Source of the DNA: Candidatus Culexmicrobium profundum
Lineage (GTDB): Archaea; Thermoproteota; Methanomethylicia; Culexarchaeales; Culexmicrobiaceae
Reading direction: 5' to 3'
Assembly (NCBI GenBank): GCA_025061245.1
Contig: JANZKD010000054.1
Span: 1-10,109 of the forward strand
Length of the DNA stretch: 10,109 nt
The position numbers and the translations under genes were made by a program. How positions within the stretch are numbered: the first letter of the stretch is position 1; each line of letters opens with the position of its first letter. Under the pieces are notes generated by a model that did no database searches, was not told the origin of the DNA, and saw nothing but the letters and a program-made list of their open reading frames with translations. Shown here piece by piece: positions 1 through 4,811 of this stretch.

Positions 1-36
1 TAAAGTTTGCCATCAAACCTATGAAGTACAATGAAG

Positions 37-255
37 TTACTCTGAAGACAACAACTTCCTCTCAACCTCAATCAACCTTTTAAACCTCTCACGCCACCTA
101 CTATAAACCCTATAAAGAGATTGAAGGGAAAACAATATAATTACAGAAGAAAACAATGAAACAACAGCTAAGGTAAAATCTAACACACTTATTTGAAGCA
201 ACTTTAAACCATATCTTTGAAGCCCCCAAAGGAAATAGTAATTAAAAAAATGCAT
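37..255 (-). CDS. Small hypothetical single-span membrane protein
   Basis: This is a 72-residue reading frame that I do not recognise as a named family. The segment around residues 25-45 (LDFTLAVVSLFSSVIILF) is a clear hydrophobic span. It is followed by a basic and acidic amphipathic tail containing RWRERFKRL and ending in ERKLLSSE, which looks like real protein rather than random translation. Its start overlaps the end of the other small membrane ORF (204-356) by about 50 bases in a different frame. The two could therefore be one two-span membrane protein broken by a frameshift: the hydrophobic part of the upstream frame would run into LKLLQISVLDF of this one. No convincing ribosome binding site precedes its ATG. 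It lies at the edge of an eroded region, so the chance that it is non-functional is substantial. Confidence 0.35.
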   Translation of the reverse strand: MHFFNYYFLWGLQRYGLKLLQISVLDFTLAVVSLFSSVIILFSLQSLYRVYSRWRERFKRLIEVERKLLSSE

Positions 256-356
256 ACGATAATCCCAAATAAAGAAACAAACTTAATATTTTCAAACTTA
301 TCCAAAAACTCTAAGATAAAGTCATGAACAGATCCAATTAAACCCTTCTTACCCAT
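204..356 (-). CDS. Small hypothetical membrane protein, possibly the 5' part of a frameshifted gene
   Basis: The reading frame starts with MGKKGLIGSVHDF at the ATG at 356. The frame is open as far as 392, but the extra residues look less protein-like. An amphipathic stretch (FILEFLDKFENIKF) is followed by one hydrophobic span, VSLFGIIVCIFLITISF, and the frame ends soon afterwards. The downstream ORF 37-255 begins inside this one in another frame and also carries one membrane span. Either these are two tiny membrane proteins or a single two-span protein split by a one- or two-base indel near 204-255. No family is recognised. Confidence 0.3.
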   Translation of the reverse strand: MGKKGLIGSVHDFILEFLDKFENIKFVSLFGIIVCIFLITISFGGFKDMV

Positions 357-376
357 ACCAATTCTACCGTGAAAAC

Positions 377-633
377 GTGCATCTACTAACAATCTTCACA
401 GAAACAGAAAGCATAACCAAGCTAAAAAAATAAAAGAGAAAAACAGGCAACTACAAGCAATAATAAATGGACTAGTCGCTGAAAACCTATATTTAAAAAG
501 GCAAGTCAACAACTGCAAAGTAAAATAGCCAAGCTAAACCAGCTAGAACAGGAAATACAAAGGATAAGAATGATTAATTGAGCAAATAGGCTTAGAAGCA
601 ACACTAAAGCAAATATCAAAGAAAACACAATAA
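377..633 (+). pseudogene. Decayed coiled-coil protein gene, several frameshifts
   Basis: No frame is open throughout, but segments in successive frames read as one coherent coiled-coil protein. The frame ending at 431-433 reads IFTETESITKLKK. The next frame, from about 430 to 526, reads IKEKNRQLQAIINGLVAEN and so on. A third, from about 504 to 579, gives SQQLQSKIAKLNQLEQEIQR, and the last, 577 to 633, gives IEQIGLEATLKQISKKTQ followed by TAA. Heptad-like leucine/isoleucine spacing with many K, E and Q carries across every switch. The switches fall in or near A-rich runs. This looks like a gene that has lost its frame several times; other genes in the window show no such run of breaks, so general sequencing error is a less likely cause. 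What the protein did is unknown. The stop is 8 bases before the next broken gene, as in an operon. Confidence 0.4.
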
Positions 634-641
634 CATTCACC

Positions 642-879
642 ATGCCACACTACATTCAAGTCAACCTTAAAGTCTGGAGAAAACTCAGCGAATTAAAGAA
701 AAATGGAATAAAAACAACATGACAGAAGTAATAATCGACATCTACAACGCCAGACACATAAAAGAAAAAGACTACATAATAATTCCCCTAGAAAGAGGGA
801 GGGAATTAATTCAACTAACAAAAAATGAAAAGAAATCTCAAGGAAATTCGAGAAAATAGAGAAAATACTGAGAAGTTAA
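642..879 (+). pseudogene. Broken ribbon-helix-helix-like protein gene
   Basis: An ATG at 642 opens MPHYIQVNLKVWRKLSELKK, continues NGIKTT and hits a TGA at 720-722. Shifting frame at that point gives MTEVIIDIYNARHIKEKDY, then IIIPLERGRELIQL. A second shift near 835 gives EISRKFEKIEKILRS and a TAA at 877-879. The order of a basic strand, a helix VWRKLSELKK, a turn and a second helix TEVIIDIY resembles the ribbon-helix-helix DNA-binding fold of VapB-like antitoxins and of plasmid or virus regulators. That assignment is by pattern only. With at least two frameshifts the gene is probably dead. It follows the coiled-coil remnant and most likely belonged to the same mobile element. Confidence 0.4.
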
Positions 880-974
880 ACAATATACAATAGTGACACA
901 CAGTACCTTTATGATACTATTCACTAAGCCAACACTACTAGCATAGTACCAAACAATATTAAACAGTTGGTCCT

Positions 975-1505
975 TCATCTTGCGTGAAGTCCAGAAATTA
1001 TTAATTCTGGATAACCATAATCTTTTCTAATTTGTTCTATCTCATTTCTTATTCCTTTACTTATCAATATACTGCTATCAGTAGTGTAGAACCTTGTTGC
1101 TTCTTCATCATAAACTGCAAAAGCTAAAATCAAGGCGTCAGCAGGATTATAAAATAATCGTTTATCACTTTGCAATAAACGTGCAACTACATTATGAAAT
1201 TCGATATTACATTTACTGCATAAACGTGGACTATAACATGTTTTTAATTTTTCCCCAAATTCTCTGCCTAGTTGTCTAAGGTTTTCTATGAGGTATATTC
1301 GGTCATTTTTCAATGCAATATTAGTGAGTTCGCCTAGAGCAACTATAGAAATTTTAACTGTACAATTCATTCTCGATAAGTTTCTACGTAATTTCTTAGC
1401 TTGATTAAATAAATCTTTTTGATAGTCTTTTAAATTGTAACGTCTTTCAAGCATAAAGATGAGAACTGATGTATCTAGGTGTACGACTAATGGTTGTTGC
1501 CCCAA
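975..1505 (-). CDS. PIN-domain nuclease, probable toxin of a toxin-antitoxin pair
   Basis: The 176-residue protein carries the acidic residues of a PIN (VapC-like) ribonuclease fold: D11 in HLDTSVLI, E59 in ALGELTN, D123 in NPADALILAFAV and D143 in YTTDSSIL. PIN proteins use a divalent metal at this acidic cluster to cut RNA. The protein is longer than most VapC toxins (about 130 residues). Part of the excess lies between E59 and D123, where C90, C96, C99 and H104 could bind zinc. The only available start is TTG at 1505, since an in-frame TGA lies three codons upstream; AGGT at about 1517-1520 may act as a weak ribosome binding site. It follows the Panacea-like gene by 14 bases on the same strand, with a hairpin in between. 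A type II toxin role is inferred from fold and neighbourhood. The domain call is firm; the target RNA is unknown. Confidence 0.85.
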   Translation of the reverse strand: MGQQPLVVHLDTSVLIFMLERRYNLKDYQKDLFNQAKKLRRNLSRMNCTVKISIVALGELTNIALKNDRIYLIENLRQLGREFGEKLKTCYSPRLCSKCNIEFHNVVARLLQSDKRLFYNPADALILAFAVYDEEATRFYTTDSSILISKGIRNEIEQIRKDYGYPELIISGLHAR

Positions 1506-1516
1506 TTGGGGTCAAC
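1496..1516 (-). promoter_or_regulatory. Inverted repeat / hairpin over the PIN gene start
   Basis: The arms GTTG-CCCC (1496-1503) and GGGG-CAAC (1508-1511 and 1513-1516) pair around a central AATT, with one unpaired base at 1512. In an RNA of the minus strand this gives a compact eight-pair GC-rich stem in very AT-rich DNA. It spans the gap between the two genes and includes the TTG start codon of the PIN gene (1503-1505). It abuts the weak ribosome binding site. It could limit translation of the nuclease unless ribosomes finishing the upstream gene melt it, or it could be a protein-binding palindrome in DNA. There is no T run after it on the minus strand, so an intrinsic terminator is unlikely. 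Confidence 0.5.
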
Positions 1517-1519
1517 CTA

Positions 1520-2005
1520 TTAAAAGACTATATTGTATTTTCTCCTGAGCTCATGTAGTTTTTCTAGGCACTTCTCTATTTTTTCTCGGCAATAGTAGGG
1601 CTTGAGTTCATGTACTATTTCTATGAGTTCATCATCAGTGATATTTTCTCCATTAATTCTAATTGCTTCAGCCAATGTTGAAATTATCTCTAGTTCAGGT
1701 AAACTAAATTTAGCTATGGTCTTCCCATATTCAACTGCTTTTTCACTTAACTTTATTTCTGGAACATCTACACCATGAGGAAGATTATAATAAGTATTCG
1801 CTAAATCTGGAGAGTAAGGACCATGGAAATAAATACTAAAGTCAAAATTCAAATACCTCCTAAACTCAGGGAAAAGCTGCAACATATAAACTCTCTTCTG
1901 AATTTTCATCCTTCTATCAAAACGATTGATATCCAAGGGTAAATCTAAAGCCTTGAATACACTCATAAGGTTCAATGCCTTTTCGTAAAGCAAGTTTTCG
2001 AGCAT
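1520..2005 (-). CDS. Panacea/YwgA-like (SocA-like) protein, probable antitoxin
   Basis: The core matches the YwgA / SocA-like (Panacea, DUF4065-related) pattern. A helix with RRMKIQKRVYMLQLF is followed by NFDFSIYFHGPYSPDLANTYY; HGPYSP is the hallmark, at about residues 65-70 counting from the upstream GTG. The remainder is helical and charged, and ends RRKYNIVF. Established work describes Panacea domains as antitoxins that neutralise many unrelated toxins. Here the gene precedes a PIN nuclease by 14 bases, the usual antitoxin-first order. I chose the ATG at 2005 because GGGGTT lies a few bases upstream of it. A GTG at 2017 in the same frame would add four residues and is also possible. No separate DNA-binding domain is obvious. 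An alternative is a non-TA regulator or proteolysis adaptor, the role proposed for SocA. The family call is good; the role is inferred. Confidence 0.75.
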   Translation of the reverse strand: MLENLLYEKALNLMSVFKALDLPLDINRFDRRMKIQKRVYMLQLFPEFRRYLNFDFSIYFHGPYSPDLANTYYNLPHGVDVPEIKLSEKAVEYGKTIAKFSLPELEIISTLAEAIRINGENITDDELIEIVHELKPYYCREKIEKCLEKLHELRRKYNIVF

Positions 2006-2028
2006 TATTAACCCCACATTTTAAGGAT

Positions 2029-2062
2029 ATAAAACTATAAAACACCTCATATAAATTTTTCA
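2029..2062 (-). promoter_or_regulatory. Candidate promoter of the Panacea-PIN pair
   Basis: Read on the minus strand, an A/T-rich box AAATTTATAT lies at about 2050-2059. This is some 45-55 bases before the preferred ATG and would place a transcript start near 2030. A second box, TTTTATAG at about 2034-2041, would give an almost leaderless message. The local sequence is so AT-rich that the choice is uncertain. Confidence 0.35.
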
Positions 2063-2187
2063 TAACTCTCATTATATATTTTTTCAAAAACTACATATGG
2101 TAATGATGTAGAAGGCATAAACTCTTAAATAACACGAGAAATCTATTCATACACATTAAAGAAGCAGAGTTGATAGGGTTTTATGAT

Positions 2188-2459
2188 ATGAGTGAAAGCA
2201 TAATTTCTCATCCTAGATTTGGAAAAGTAAGAGCTAAAGATTTAAAGTTTAAAGTATTAAAAGAATATTGGAATATTTATGAATTAGAGGATGGAACGAT
2301 AATTCGAGTTAAAGTTATAGCTTTAAAAATATCAAAAGCCATTGATCCTAAAACTGGAGAAATTTTATACGTTCCAGAAACAGGAGAACCTCTTTATAAT
2401 GTGCGACATATGTAGTAGTGGTAGATGTACCTAAAGAATTATTAAAAATAAAGGGATAA
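2188..2459 (+). pseudogene. Small hypothetical protein gene with a C-terminal frameshift
   Basis: The frame from the ATG at 2188 (a TTG at 2170 is also in frame) reads MSESIISHPRFGKVRAKDLK, then VLKEYWNIYELEDGTIIRVK, and DPKTGEILYVPETGEPLYN. It then stops at a TAG at 2413. Another frame takes over at about 2403 and reads ATYVVVVDVPKELLKIKG to a TAA at 2457-2459. That TAA is three bases before the next gene's ATG. The second segment is strongly protein-like and sits exactly where the gene should end, so I infer a single gene of about 90 codons with a one- or two-base indel near 2400. No known domain is recognised; the strand-rich pattern suggests a small beta-barrel-like fold. It is first in a short plus-strand cluster with a small ORF and a primase-like fragment. 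The truncated 75-residue product could still be made. Confidence 0.5.
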
Positions 2460-2462
2460 GAA

Positions 2463-2624
2463 ATGTTTCAAACCTCTAGTTTTTTAACTTTCCCTGAGCT
2501 TAAAGAAGAGCTTGTTAAGGCTGGTGCACGCAGCAACAACTACTTGATTAAAGGTAGGTACAAGTATTGCCTCAGCGGCAGTGGAGAACGCTTCATCCAT
2601 CGCTTTCCAGTAAAAGGTGATTAA
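2463..2624 (+). CDS. Small hypothetical protein, 53 residues
   Basis: The frame ATG 2463 to TAA 2622 encodes MFQTSSFLTFPELKEELVKA, then GARSNNYLIKGRYKYCLSGS, ending RFPVKGD. A ribosome binding site, GGGAT, sits five bases before the ATG. The stop codon lies within the ribosome binding site region of the following primase-like gene (AAGGTGAT then ATG at 2626), so the two were translationally coupled. Its base composition is visibly richer in G and C than the surroundings, especially 2520-2610, which suggests different ancestry. No domain is recognised; a helix (PELKEELVKAG) followed by a basic, glycine-containing half could bind nucleic acid. It is short, so it may be a remnant. Confidence 0.45.
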   Translation: MFQTSSFLTFPELKEELVKAGARSNNYLIKGRYKYCLSGSGERFIHRFPVKGD

Positions 2625-2625
2625 A

Positions 2626-2805
2626 ATGAAGAATGATGTTTACAATTGGGCTAAGCATTACCTTGAACTAGGTTTCAGTGTTTTCCACTTCAATGTCCAC
2701 TTAACCCTAAATTTGCGGAGATTTAAGCTATTTTCTTTCCATCCATTTAAATCACCTCGACTTAAAATATTAGATAAATATTTAAATAAAATAAATGCGA
2801 CATAA
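2626..2805 (+). pseudogene. Truncated primase-polymerase-like gene, N-terminal fragment
   Basis: An excellent ribosome binding site (AGGTGAT) stands four bases before the ATG at 2626. The first residues, MKNDVYNWAKHYLELGFSVF, match the usual opening of bifunctional primase-polymerase domains (PF09250 type). There, a helix ending in a 'YL..G..VFPL' strand leads into a KKP..W segment. Here the match ends at about residue 20. What follows (HFNVHLTLNLRRFKLFSF and on to a stop at 2803) has no KKP motif, no catalytic acidic residues and no domain-like character. I read this as the 5' end of a replication gene cut off by a rearrangement near 2690, the rest being lost. Such genes are typical of archaeal plasmids and viruses. 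The identification rests on a short match and is moderate. Confidence 0.45.
2723..2757 (-). other. Orphan ribosome binding site and start codon, minus strand
   Basis: On the minus strand, GAGGTGAT (from about 2758 to 2751) is followed after TTAA by ATG at 2746-2744. The frame reads only MDGKKIA before a TAA at 2723-2725. An AT-rich TATA-like stretch lies upstream, at about 2765-2785. A ribosome binding site this good in front of an eight-codon frame suggests the beginning of a gene whose body was lost, facing the truncated primase-like gene head on. A real seven-residue leader peptide is less likely because no gene follows on this strand. Confidence 0.35.
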
Positions 2806-2840
2806 ATATAAATAAAAATATACACAAAAATGAACACCAA

Positions 2841-3686
2841 TTATAGATTCGAAAAAACCTCACTTAATCTTTTAAACCCCTTCAAGGCAGTTTCATAATT
2901 CTTCTTGGGAACATATCCATCAACAATAACTAAACCCTCAAAATTACGGGTACACAAGGATCTAAAAATCTCTTCAAAATCCAACATACCATCACCAATA
3001 GGTAAATATAAATCATCCCCAATAACATCACTAACATAGATATGAGAAATATCGACATTCAACTCATCAATAAACTCACCAGGGTTCATAACAGTACTTG
3101 CATGTGCAATATTCAAAGCTAAACCAACTCTAGCACCACTTAAACTCTCAATAGAGCTAATTAAACCATTAACATCTTGAGGTGAGCAGAAAGTATACTT
3201 ATTAGACTTAAACTCCATGTTTTCAATAGCAATATTGGTACCAATATCCATAGCATAATCAACAATCTCCTCTAAAGACTGAAGAGTCAATCTTTCAACT
3301 TGCCTTCTAGTCATTCCATAGGTTGAAGCCTCACCAGGATGAATAACAACAACACTAGCATTCAACAACTTAGCCATAAGCAAAGTAGCCTTCGCAAATT
3401 GAATAGATAAACGCCTAACATAAGGATTTAAACTAGCTAAATTAACATCCCAATGAGCAGTATGAACAGAAACCCTCAAACCCAAATCATAAAACTTTAA
3501 CCTCAAATTTTCAATCAAATTCAAATTAACACTAAATGGATCAATAACCCTAGGCTCAGCCAACAACTCAAAGGCCTTAAAACCAATCCTATAAGCTAAA
3601 TCAATAGCTCTAACCAAACCATAATCCCAAAGAACCTTATGAGAAACACCCAAAGTAAAATCATTCAAACCACTACAACCCCACAA
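2841..3686 (-). CDS. TIM-barrel sugar phosphate isomerase/epimerase-like protein
   Basis: The 281-residue protein has the pattern of the AP-endonuclease-2 / xylose-isomerase-like TIM barrel family (COG1082 type). SVHTAHWDVN lies near residue 75, VVIHPGEAS at 114-121, NIAIENME at 151-158 and ALNIAHAS at 190-197. SHIYVSD follows at 214-220, then PIGDGMLDFEEIF at 229-241 and GLVIVDGY at 251-258. Members are mostly metal-dependent sugar isomerases or epimerases, or endonuclease IV relatives; the substrate cannot be named. The usual acidic metal ligands appear as E155, N192 in place of Asp, H215, and D256 in place of Glu. The farthest possible start is TTG at 3686, since an in-frame TGA lies immediately upstream. 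TTG codons at residues 7 and 12 are alternatives. A TATA-like box at 3711-3720 fits a nearly leaderless message. It stands alone, divergent from the next gene. Confidence 0.8.
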   Translation of the reverse strand: MWGCSGLNDFTLGVSHKVLWDYGLVRAIDLAYRIGFKAFELLAEPRVIDPFSVNLNLIENLRLKFYDLGLRVSVHTAHWDVNLASLNPYVRRLSIQFAKATLLMAKLLNASVVVIHPGEASTYGMTRRQVERLTLQSLEEIVDYAMDIGTNIAIENMEFKSNKYTFCSPQDVNGLISSIESLSGARVGLALNIAHASTVMNPGEFIDELNVDISHIYVSDVIGDDLYLPIGDGMLDFEEIFRSLCTRNFEGLVIVDGYVPKKNYETALKGFKRLSEVFSNL

Positions 3687-3708
3687 TCAACAGAAATACC
3701 TCACAGAG

Positions 3709-3720
3709 CCTATAAAATAT
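3709..3720 (-). promoter_or_regulatory. TATA-like box for the TIM-barrel gene
   Basis: Minus-strand ATATTTTATAGG lies about 25-30 bases upstream of the farthest TTG start (3686). This is the usual spacing of an archaeal TATA box to a leaderless or nearly leaderless start. Confidence 0.45.
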
Positions 3721-3744
3721 ATTGTTATCCAAACCAATCAACAC

Positions 3745-3757
3745 AACTTATAATAGG
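3745..3757 (+). promoter_or_regulatory. TATA-like box for the 3789 gene
   Basis: CTTATAATAG, about 35-45 bases before the TTG at 3789, would allow a short leader that contains the GGTGG ribosome binding site at 3779-3783. Several AT-rich alternatives exist downstream of it. Confidence 0.35.
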
Positions 3758-3788
3758 AAATTTAATTTCACCTTAAATTGGTGGAAAA

Positions 3789-4259
3789 TTGCAAAAAATA
3801 ATACTCTCGCCACCACCTAGGATAAAAGTTTTAGAGGCCTTAGGATGTATTGCAGATAACCGAATAGAATTCCTGAAGGATAAATATGCAAAGGTTACTT
3901 CAAGTCTAGGAACCAGAGAATATGACGTTTATGTAGATTTAAATAGAGGAGTCGCCTACAGCAGCGACAATGGAACAACATATAGAAATTACATTGGATA
4001 CCCAATAATCTCATTCCTAATGCTCAAAAATACCCTACCATTCAATAAAAAAATCGCAGAAGCATTAAAAGGTATACCATGGAAAACTCTGAATGAGAAA
4101 TATAAAAAATATGCATTAGTTGAAAGAGAGATTTTAAAAATGTTAAAGGAAAAAGGAATCAGTAGAAAAGAAGTCAATGAATTCATTAAAACAGTTATGG
4201 AGAAATTACGGGAAATGAAAATAGTGAAACTAGACAGTCTCCCATTAGAAGTCTACTAA
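3789..4259 (+). CDS. Conserved-looking archaeal protein of unknown function
   Basis: The frame encodes 156 residues from a TTG start preceded by GGTGG at a good distance (3779-3783). The N-terminal half begins with PPPRIKVLEALGCIADNRIE. It continues with beta-rich segments: a K/V/S stretch (KYAKVTSSLG), REYDVYVDLN, RGVAYSSDNGTTYRNY and IGYPIISFLML. From residue about 85 the protein is helical and lysine-rich, ending with what could be a small helical bundle (EREILKMLKEKG, then RKEVNEFIKTVMEKLREM). No enzyme motif or membrane span is seen. The opening pattern (KVLEALG.IAD.RI) and 'SSDNGT.YR.Y.GYPII' feel like a conserved archaeal family of unknown function, but I cannot name it. It is 134 bases upstream of the metal regulator on the same strand, with no evidence of a shared transcript. 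Confidence 0.7.
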   Translation: MQKIILSPPPRIKVLEALGCIADNRIEFLKDKYAKVTSSLGTREYDVYVDLNRGVAYSSDNGTTYRNYIGYPIISFLMLKNTLPFNKKIAEALKGIPWKTLNEKYKKYALVEREILKMLKEKGISRKEVNEFIKTVMEKLREMKIVKLDSLPLEVY

Positions 4260-4351
4260 ATTAATAACGTCAATAAATACTAAACAACAAAATAAATTAA
4301 AAAATTAGATAATAATATCTAAATTACCATAATTTCAACAGAATAAAAAAA

Positions 4352-4379
4352 GTCTAAAAGAAAAATTTTTTAGGTAGAC
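4352..4379 (+). promoter_or_regulatory. 28-bp imperfect palindrome, candidate operator of the metal regulator
   Basis: GTCTA at 4352-4356 is mirrored by TAGAC at 4375-4379. The centre, AAAAATTTTT at 4361-4370, is itself symmetric about 4365/4366. In all, 10 of 14 positions pair. The right half, TTAGGTAGACC, resembles half of the DtxR-type box (TTAGGTTAGCC). It ends 14 bases before the ATG at 4394. If the message is leaderless, this covers the TATA and BRE positions, ideal for autorepression of the regulator-znuACB operon when metal is sufficient. Dyad symmetry is seen directly; the ligand is inferred. Confidence 0.5.
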
Positions 4380-4393
4380 CCGAAATCAAATAA

Positions 4394-4810
4394 ATGAAAA
4401 CCATGAAAATAACAAAGAGAGAAGCAGAATACCTGCTAATATTATTCAGGGAGAATGCATACTCAAACAAATATATTAGCAGCATAGTAATGGCTAAAAA
4501 ACTCAACATTGCTCCATCAACAGTAGTTGAAAAATTCCAGAGATTAGCTGAAAAGGGCTATGTAAATTATGTGAAAAGAAAAGGAGTAAAATTAACTGAT
4601 AAAGGATTAAAATTTGCTAAAAAACTAATTAGAAAGCATAGAATCCTAGAAGTGTTAGTAGTGCAAATTTCTGGTGTAGATGCAAATACTGCATGTAACA
4701 TGGTTAAAGGCTTAGAAATAGAGTTAAATGATGATTTAACCGAGCTGTTATGCAAATCACTAGGAAGACCTCGACGATGCCCTCATGGATATGAAATACC
4801 GGAGGTATAA
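4394..4810 (+). CDS. DtxR/MntR-family metal-dependent transcriptional regulator
   Basis: The protein has 138 residues, close to the length of MntR. A winged helix-turn-helix fills residues 10-75 (IVMAKKLNIAPSTVVEKFQR, then LAEKGYVNYVKRKGVKLTDKG). The family's dimerisation and metal region follows: RKHRILEVLVV at 80-90, GLEIELNDDLTELLC at 106-120 and GRPRRCPHGYEIP near the end. CPHG..IP is very typical of the DtxR/MntR family. H82 and E108 fit known metal-binding positions, but the usual His after that Glu is Ile109, so the metal site is probably modified. No ribosome binding site precedes the ATG, which suggests a leaderless transcript from the palindromic promoter. Its last codons contain GGAGGT, the ribosome binding site of the next gene. 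The operon context points to sensing zinc or manganese and repressing uptake. Confidence 0.9.
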   Translation: MKTMKITKREAEYLLILFRENAYSNKYISSIVMAKKLNIAPSTVVEKFQRLAEKGYVNYVKRKGVKLTDKGLKFAKKLIRKHRILEVLVVQISGVDANTACNMVKGLEIELNDDLTELLCKSLGRPRRCPHGYEIPEV

Positions 4811-4811
4811 T

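Noticed and set aside
915..948. Inverted arms TACTAT (915-920) and ATAGTA (943-948) downstream of the PIN gene
   Set aside because: Six-base arms with a 22-base loop in AT-rich DNA are expected by chance, and no T run marks a terminator.
973..989. Short hairpin CTTCA / TGAAG at the end of the PIN gene
   Set aside because: A five-base stem overlapping the last codons, without a T run, is too weak to call a terminator.
1094..1279. 61-residue plus-strand frame opposite the PIN gene
   Set aside because: It lies wholly within the PIN coding region on the other strand and shows no domain character.
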